The position numbers and the translations under genes were made by a program. A stretch of DNA of 35,692 bases, taken from positions 1 through 35,692 of the forward strand of contig JAEZYS010000019.1 of the NCBI GenBank assembly GCA_023418925.1, given 5' to 3'. Within the stretch, counting starts at the first letter, position 1, and each line of letters starts with the position of its first letter. Origin of the DNA: Bacillota bacterium (GTDB lineage: Bacteria > Bacillota > Clostridia > Oscillospirales > Ruminococcaceae). Below the pieces are notes generated by a model. It saw only the letters and a list, made by a program, of their open reading frames with translations. It was not told where the DNA came from and did no database searches. Shown here one piece after another: positions 32,449-35,692 of the stretch.

Positions 32449-32469
32449 CAACTATAAGTCATATAGTTG
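32449..32469. promoter_or_regulatory. Inverted repeat upstream of the HTH gene
   Basis: CAACTAT and ATAGTTG separated by seven bases (32449-32455, 32463-32469). It could be an operator for the HTH protein or an RNA hairpin in its leader. Confidence 0.4.
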
Positions 32470-32658
32470 TCTTTTTGACTTTGTAATATAGAAATTATCA
32501 AGACTTTCTGAAAAGGTAACTAATAGACTTATAGTTTACTTTTCTCTTAGTAGAAAATTCATATTGCTTTTTCTATTACAGTGTCTCTGAAGATTTATTT
32601 ATGCATTCTTTGCTTATTGGAAGGTCTCATTCCATATACTCTTGAATTTCTGGCAAAC

Positions 32659-32697
32659 AAAAAGGCTGTGTTCTATACTATACAGAACACAGCCTTT
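32659..32697 (-). terminator. Terminator after the RHS remnant
   Basis: AAAGGCTGTGTTCT and AGAACACAGCCTTT form 14 pairs. On the minus strand TTTTT G TTT follows. Confidence 0.75.
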
Positions 32698-32734
32698 ATC
32701 ATTAAATATATTTGGGGGTACAACAGCTTTATCA

Positions 32735-33299
32735 CACGATTGCTGTTGGCATACAAATACTTATGCAAACTTACAGGGTCAGCAGTTGAACCTGCATAGC
32801 TATCCTGTTGGTTTCAGATGTCAGGCGGTATAGGTTGTCATATGTATACTCAACAGTTCTGTCAAGTTCTTCTACCTTTATACGCTCACCTGATGCCCCA
32901 AGGGTATAAACATATTTTGCCACAACGTTAAGGTCTTTGTCAATAGTTTCTTCACGAATAAGTCTGTTCAGCTTGTCATACTCATATACTGTTGCAAATC
33001 CGTTTCTGTCAGTTACTCTAGTGATTCTGTCAAGCTTATCATATTCGTATGATGTATCACCATAAGCAGTAGATACCTTTGTAAGTCTGCATGAAGTATC
33101 ATAATCGTATGATACATAGCTACCATCAGGGTATTCAACTCTTGTAAGACCATCCATATTACTGTATTCAAATGTTGTTGTCCCTGTTGAATCTGTAACT
33201 GTTGAAAGCTTTCCATCTATAGTATATTTATATTCTACTGTGCCTTCTGATGTTGTTTTACTTGAAATCCTGTCTAGATTGTCATAAGTATAAGCATTC
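32735..33299 (-). pseudogene. RHS/YD-repeat protein remnant with internal deletion
   Basis: YD repeats are open from about 33299 (AYTYDNLDRISSKTT) through SYVSYDYDTSCRLTKV, SYEYDKLDRITRV and TVYEYDKLNRLIRE to YTYDNLYRLTSETN. There the frame breaks. In the next frame the typical end of the RHS core appears (QDSYAGSTADPVSLHKYLYA, then NSN). Everything normally between, about a hundred residues or more, is missing. The 5' side begins at a stop without a start codon. It is therefore a fragment of a large cell-surface RHS protein truncated on both sides, probably left by recombination between RHS toxin cassettes. Confidence 0.85.
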
Positions 33300-33347
33300 T
33301 ATTTGGGATAAGGTTTAACGGTTATGTTTATTGCCAATTTTGAGCAT

Positions 33348-33385
33348 AAAATAGACGTCTGATGTTTATATCAAACGTCTATTTT
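33348..33385. terminator. Hairpin upstream of the RHS remnant
   Basis: AAAATAGACGT (33348-33358) and ACGTCTATTTT (33375-33385) pair perfectly, with an inner TGAT/ATCA. It is terminator-like in either direction. The remaining sequence between 33300 and 33596 shows no gene. Confidence 0.6.
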
Positions 33386-33596
33386 ACATCATGCTTGCAC
33401 ATTTTTATTGCTTGCTATTTTTATGCTTTAATTATCATAACGTTGGGGTATGCGTTGGGGTGAATACTATATGTTACTCACTTTGAAAGCAAGAATGAAT
33501 AAATCTAAAAAAATTAAGGTCATAGTGGTTACAATAATTGATCAAGGCATCTTTATCTATTTCCAAGATTAGTGGCTTTGAATGATTTAACACAGA

Positions 33597-34433
33597 TTAG
33601 TTTTCTTTTCCAACTGTATGTGTTGGAAATTCAGCAACACGGGTTTCTTCAACAATGCGCTTCAGAATTTCTTCAGTACCCAGTTTATTTATTTCCTCTT
33701 CTGTTAAAGCAAATGATTTCACTGTTATTGGTACCGGAATAGTAGTGCGATTAAACTCTTCAACTGCTTTTTCATATGTTTCTTTTGAAACGAGTACATC
33801 CTTTGTGTCCTTGTCCTGAATTTTTGGATTGCTTATATAATCTACTTTTGTTTGAAGCCCTGCCGATGCAAACTTACTAACACTATAAAAATAAGTAATT
33901 TCTTTTGTTTTTCTATTATCAAAATATGCATTGTCAAATAAAAAATCAGAGGATATGAGTTTTCCATTATTAAATTCAAAATAATATATAGCTTGTGAAT
34001 CACACTTGTATGCAAAGAATTCTCTGCCATCTTCAGTTCTATATTTGTAACAAAGGCCCAGTTCCAAACAATCCATATTCCTGAAAACTGAATCATTGTC
34101 AATATCGTAATCATAGCTATATCCGTCATATTCTGGCAACATCTCACAAACACCATCATTATCAACATCATAAAACATTACTTTGATATTATGAAATCTT
34201 TGAGCTTTTTGTTTTATTAAATTAATATATTTCAGAATTAAATCTTCTTCAGTAAGTACACTTTCTTGATTGTTTTGTTCAGTTGTACACTGTGTAGTTG
34301 TAATCGACTCAGTAATTGTTTGACTTTCATTTTTATCAACAGGAGAATCTGATAGCTCTGAATCCTGTTTGAAATTGCACCCACATAACAGAGCAAATGC
34401 AAGTAGAAAAACAATAGAAATTGTGTGCTTCAT
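33597..34433 (-). CDS. Putative lipoprotein, candidate immunity protein
   Basis: 278 residues. The signal peptide MKHTISIVFLLAFALLCGC has the lipid Cys at residue 19. A Thr/Ser/Glu-rich linker and a soluble domain follow; early in it FYDVDNDGVCEMLPEYDGY is a DxDxDG calcium-binding type loop. AGAGGTG precedes the start. It lies 11 bases after the stop of the large protein at 34445, in the same operon. A lipoprotein directly behind an RHS-type effector would fit immunity against an enzyme acting in the cell wall, but this is inference. It resembles the lipoprotein at 29691-30602 in layout. Confidence 0.65.
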   Translation of the reverse strand: MKHTISIVFLLAFALLCGCNFKQDSELSDSPVDKNESQTITESITTTQCTTEQNNQESVLTEEDLILKYINLIKQKAQRFHNIKVMFYDVDNDGVCEMLPEYDGYSYDYDIDNDSVFRNMDCLELGLCYKYRTEDGREFFAYKCDSQAIYYFEFNNGKLISSDFLFDNAYFDNRKTKEITYFYSVSKFASAGLQTKVDYISNPKIQDKDTKDVLVSKETYEKAVEEFNRTTIPVPITVKSFALTEEEINKLGTEEILKRIVEETRVAEFPTHTVGKEN

Positions 34434-34444
34434 TTTTACACCTC

Positions 34445-35692
34445 TTATTGATTATTAATTGTTCCTGACGATTCCATTTTAGTGCTACTCATTTTTTCTT
34501 TATAATAATCAGAGTCATATGTCCAACCAAGATTTTCTCTTATTGATTCGGCATACTGGGATGCCCTGTTAAAGTTATTACTGTACATTGTGTATCCATC
34601 CCAAGCAGTGACATTTTTACTACTTCCTCCAGTTTTATAACTATATAGAGAATCAGTTAATTCAATAGTACTTACTAACGAATCATAGTATATGGAATTA
34701 ACTTCAGTCAATTTTTCATTTGGTTCATTACCATATACTTCGTAATAAGTTTCATTAATTATTTTTTCAATATCCTCTTTATAATTGTTACTATAAGGAA
34801 ACCCATTTATTGTTTTTTCATCAATTACATCATAAATTGATTTAGTGGTTACACCCATTGTTCCACCGTTATCTTCAGAGTAGGTTGAAGCGGCACTTTC
34901 AGAACACCATACTCCTAAAAGAAATGGATAGTCCATCCCAGTCTTTTGAGATATACCATAAAGGTATAATTGTGTTTTTTCATCTGGTGCTACAATTTCA
35001 CCTTGTTCATATTTTCCGATACCAAAACCTGCTGCACCAGCTACTGAATTTTTAAATATACTCTGCTTTTGAGTTATAAGTACATCAAGGGGAGTAAATT
35101 TCTCGTTATAAGTTCCAATCTTTGTTTTAGGTGAATATTTTTCATAATAATAATCGCCGCTTATTTTCCCATTTCCAGTTTTATTTTTCCCATTTCCACC
35201 ATTAATAGGATCATTATATAACTTTGCATCTGCATCACCATTTATAATTGGTGATCCATCAGCCCTTTTAGGCCATAAAGACTGATAATATAACTTTGCA
35301 TCCTCTGGGCTATTTATAATTGGTGTTCTTCTATCAGGCATTGTTGGCCAAGAAGGCTTATTCTTTTGACTAGGTGAAGAAACTCCCTTTAATGAATTAC
35401 CAACTTGTTTGTATGTTTTAGGCGCTCTTGGAGTACCCAGATTGCTTAAAGCAGTTGAAATTCTTGTTAAGTTCATTGCCTTTACTGACGAAGCTTTATT
35501 TGAACCAGTTCTGATAACTGATGAAATTTTATTTGCAAGATTACCTACAGAAGCTGTGGCACTTAATGGTGATGTAATATTTATTCTACTATTATTCTTA
35601 GGGTTTATAGAAGATTTTGAATATCCATAATTAATTAATGCCGCAGCAGCTTTACCCATGTTTCCAGCTGTAGCTACAATACCTCTGTTTAT
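34445..35692 (-). CDS. C-terminal part of a large secreted or RHS-type protein, runs off the window
   Basis: The frame is open to the right edge, so the start is outside. An ATG at 35659 is only internal. The visible 415 residues begin with a Ser/Asn/Ala-rich low-complexity stretch. Two copies of an element follow: PIINSPEDAKLYYQSLWPKR and PIINGDADAKLYNDPINGG. The last 230 residues form a globular domain. In it, ISQKTGMDYPFLLGVWCSES with SEDNGGTMGVT looks like the Glu and glycine-rich part of a lysozyme or lytic transglycosylase-like fold (compare ES...GLMQ). No RHS core is in the visible part; the link to RHS is by neighbourhood. It is probably an effector whose immunity gene is next. Confidence 0.6.
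   Translation of the reverse strand: MNRGIVATAGNMGKAAAALINYGYSKSSINPKNNSRINITSPLSATASVGNLANKISSVIRTGSNKASSVKAMNLTRISTALSNLGTPRAPKTYKQVGNSLKGVSSPSQKNKPSWPTMPDRRTPIINSPEDAKLYYQSLWPKRADGSPIINGDADAKLYNDPINGGNGKNKTGNGKISGDYYYEKYSPKTKIGTYNEKFTPLDVLITQKQSIFKNSVAGAAGFGIGKYEQGEIVAPDEKTQLYLYGISQKTGMDYPFLLGVWCSESAASTYSEDNGGTMGVTTKSIYDVIDEKTINGFPYSNNYKEDIEKIINETYYEVYGNEPNEKLTEVNSIYYDSLVSTIELTDSLYSYKTGGSSKNVTAWDGYTMYSNNFNRASQYAESIRENLGWTYDSDYYKEKMSSTKMESSGTINNQ

Noticed and set aside
33842..34171. 109-codon minus-strand frame rich in Met and Ile
   Set aside because: It is an alternative frame inside the lipoprotein gene, which has a signal peptide and RBS in the other frame.

Overview
The window looks like chromosome of an AT-rich, low-GC Clostridia-type Firmicute, most likely a gut or rumen Ruminococcus or close relative. 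The reasons are the codon use, the strong AGGAGG-type ribosome binding sites, the PyrR-attenuated pyr operon with a PyrK-PyrD pair, the split TauE/SafE half-genes, and the RHS and lipoprotein content. The assignment is from style and gene content only; no rRNA is present.

Layout, left to right. 1-1704: a citrate synthase gene behind its own promoter, with a divergent promoter firing out of the left edge. 1705-3018: no ordinary gene, but a well-bounded minus-strand transcription unit. A consensus promoter sits at 2990-3018 and an intrinsic terminator at 1798-1833. Between them lies a tandem series of about 16 extended Shine-Dalgarno-like motifs, most followed at normal spacing by ATG or GTG and a reading frame of 2 to 24 codons. 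The last five pairs strictly alternate two motif types with a period of about 108 bases. This is the most unusual object in the window. 3077-5063: a DUF1292 gene, a structured 6S-like RNA with its own promoter and terminator, two half-size TauE/SafE membrane proteins (the first without a normal start codon), and ruvX.

14914-4641 (minus strand): one long operon in the order pyrR-pyrC-pyrF-carA-carB-pyrK-pyrD-histidine phosphatase-ruvX. It is led by a sigma-A promoter, a PyrR-binding site and an intrinsic attenuator. It makes carbamoyl phosphate, closes dihydroorotate, oxidises it to orotate and decarboxylates OMP; pyrB and pyrE are not in the window. 15003-19363: tspO, a tRNA-Gly/Arg/His cluster, an isochorismatase-like hydrolase, an ADP-ribosylglycohydrolase and a two-gene ABC-2 exporter. 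19486-22296: a Ca2+-type P-type ATPase behind a leader with a terminator and a competing antiterminator arm. 22609-28598: small redox and accessory genes (flavodoxin, YdeI-like, AhpD-like, nitroreductase with a divergent HxlR regulator), two tandem paralogous esterase lipoproteins, and a PhzF-like enzyme.

28881-35692 is an accessory, decaying region. It holds a dead IS3-family transposase, two lipoproteins, a 5'-truncated feoB joined to a 5'-truncated helix-turn-helix gene, a small HTH protein, a doubly damaged RHS/YD-repeat fragment, another lipoprotein, and the C-terminal part of a large protein running off the right edge. The last two are arranged like a polymorphic toxin and its membrane-anchored immunity protein, but that function is inference.
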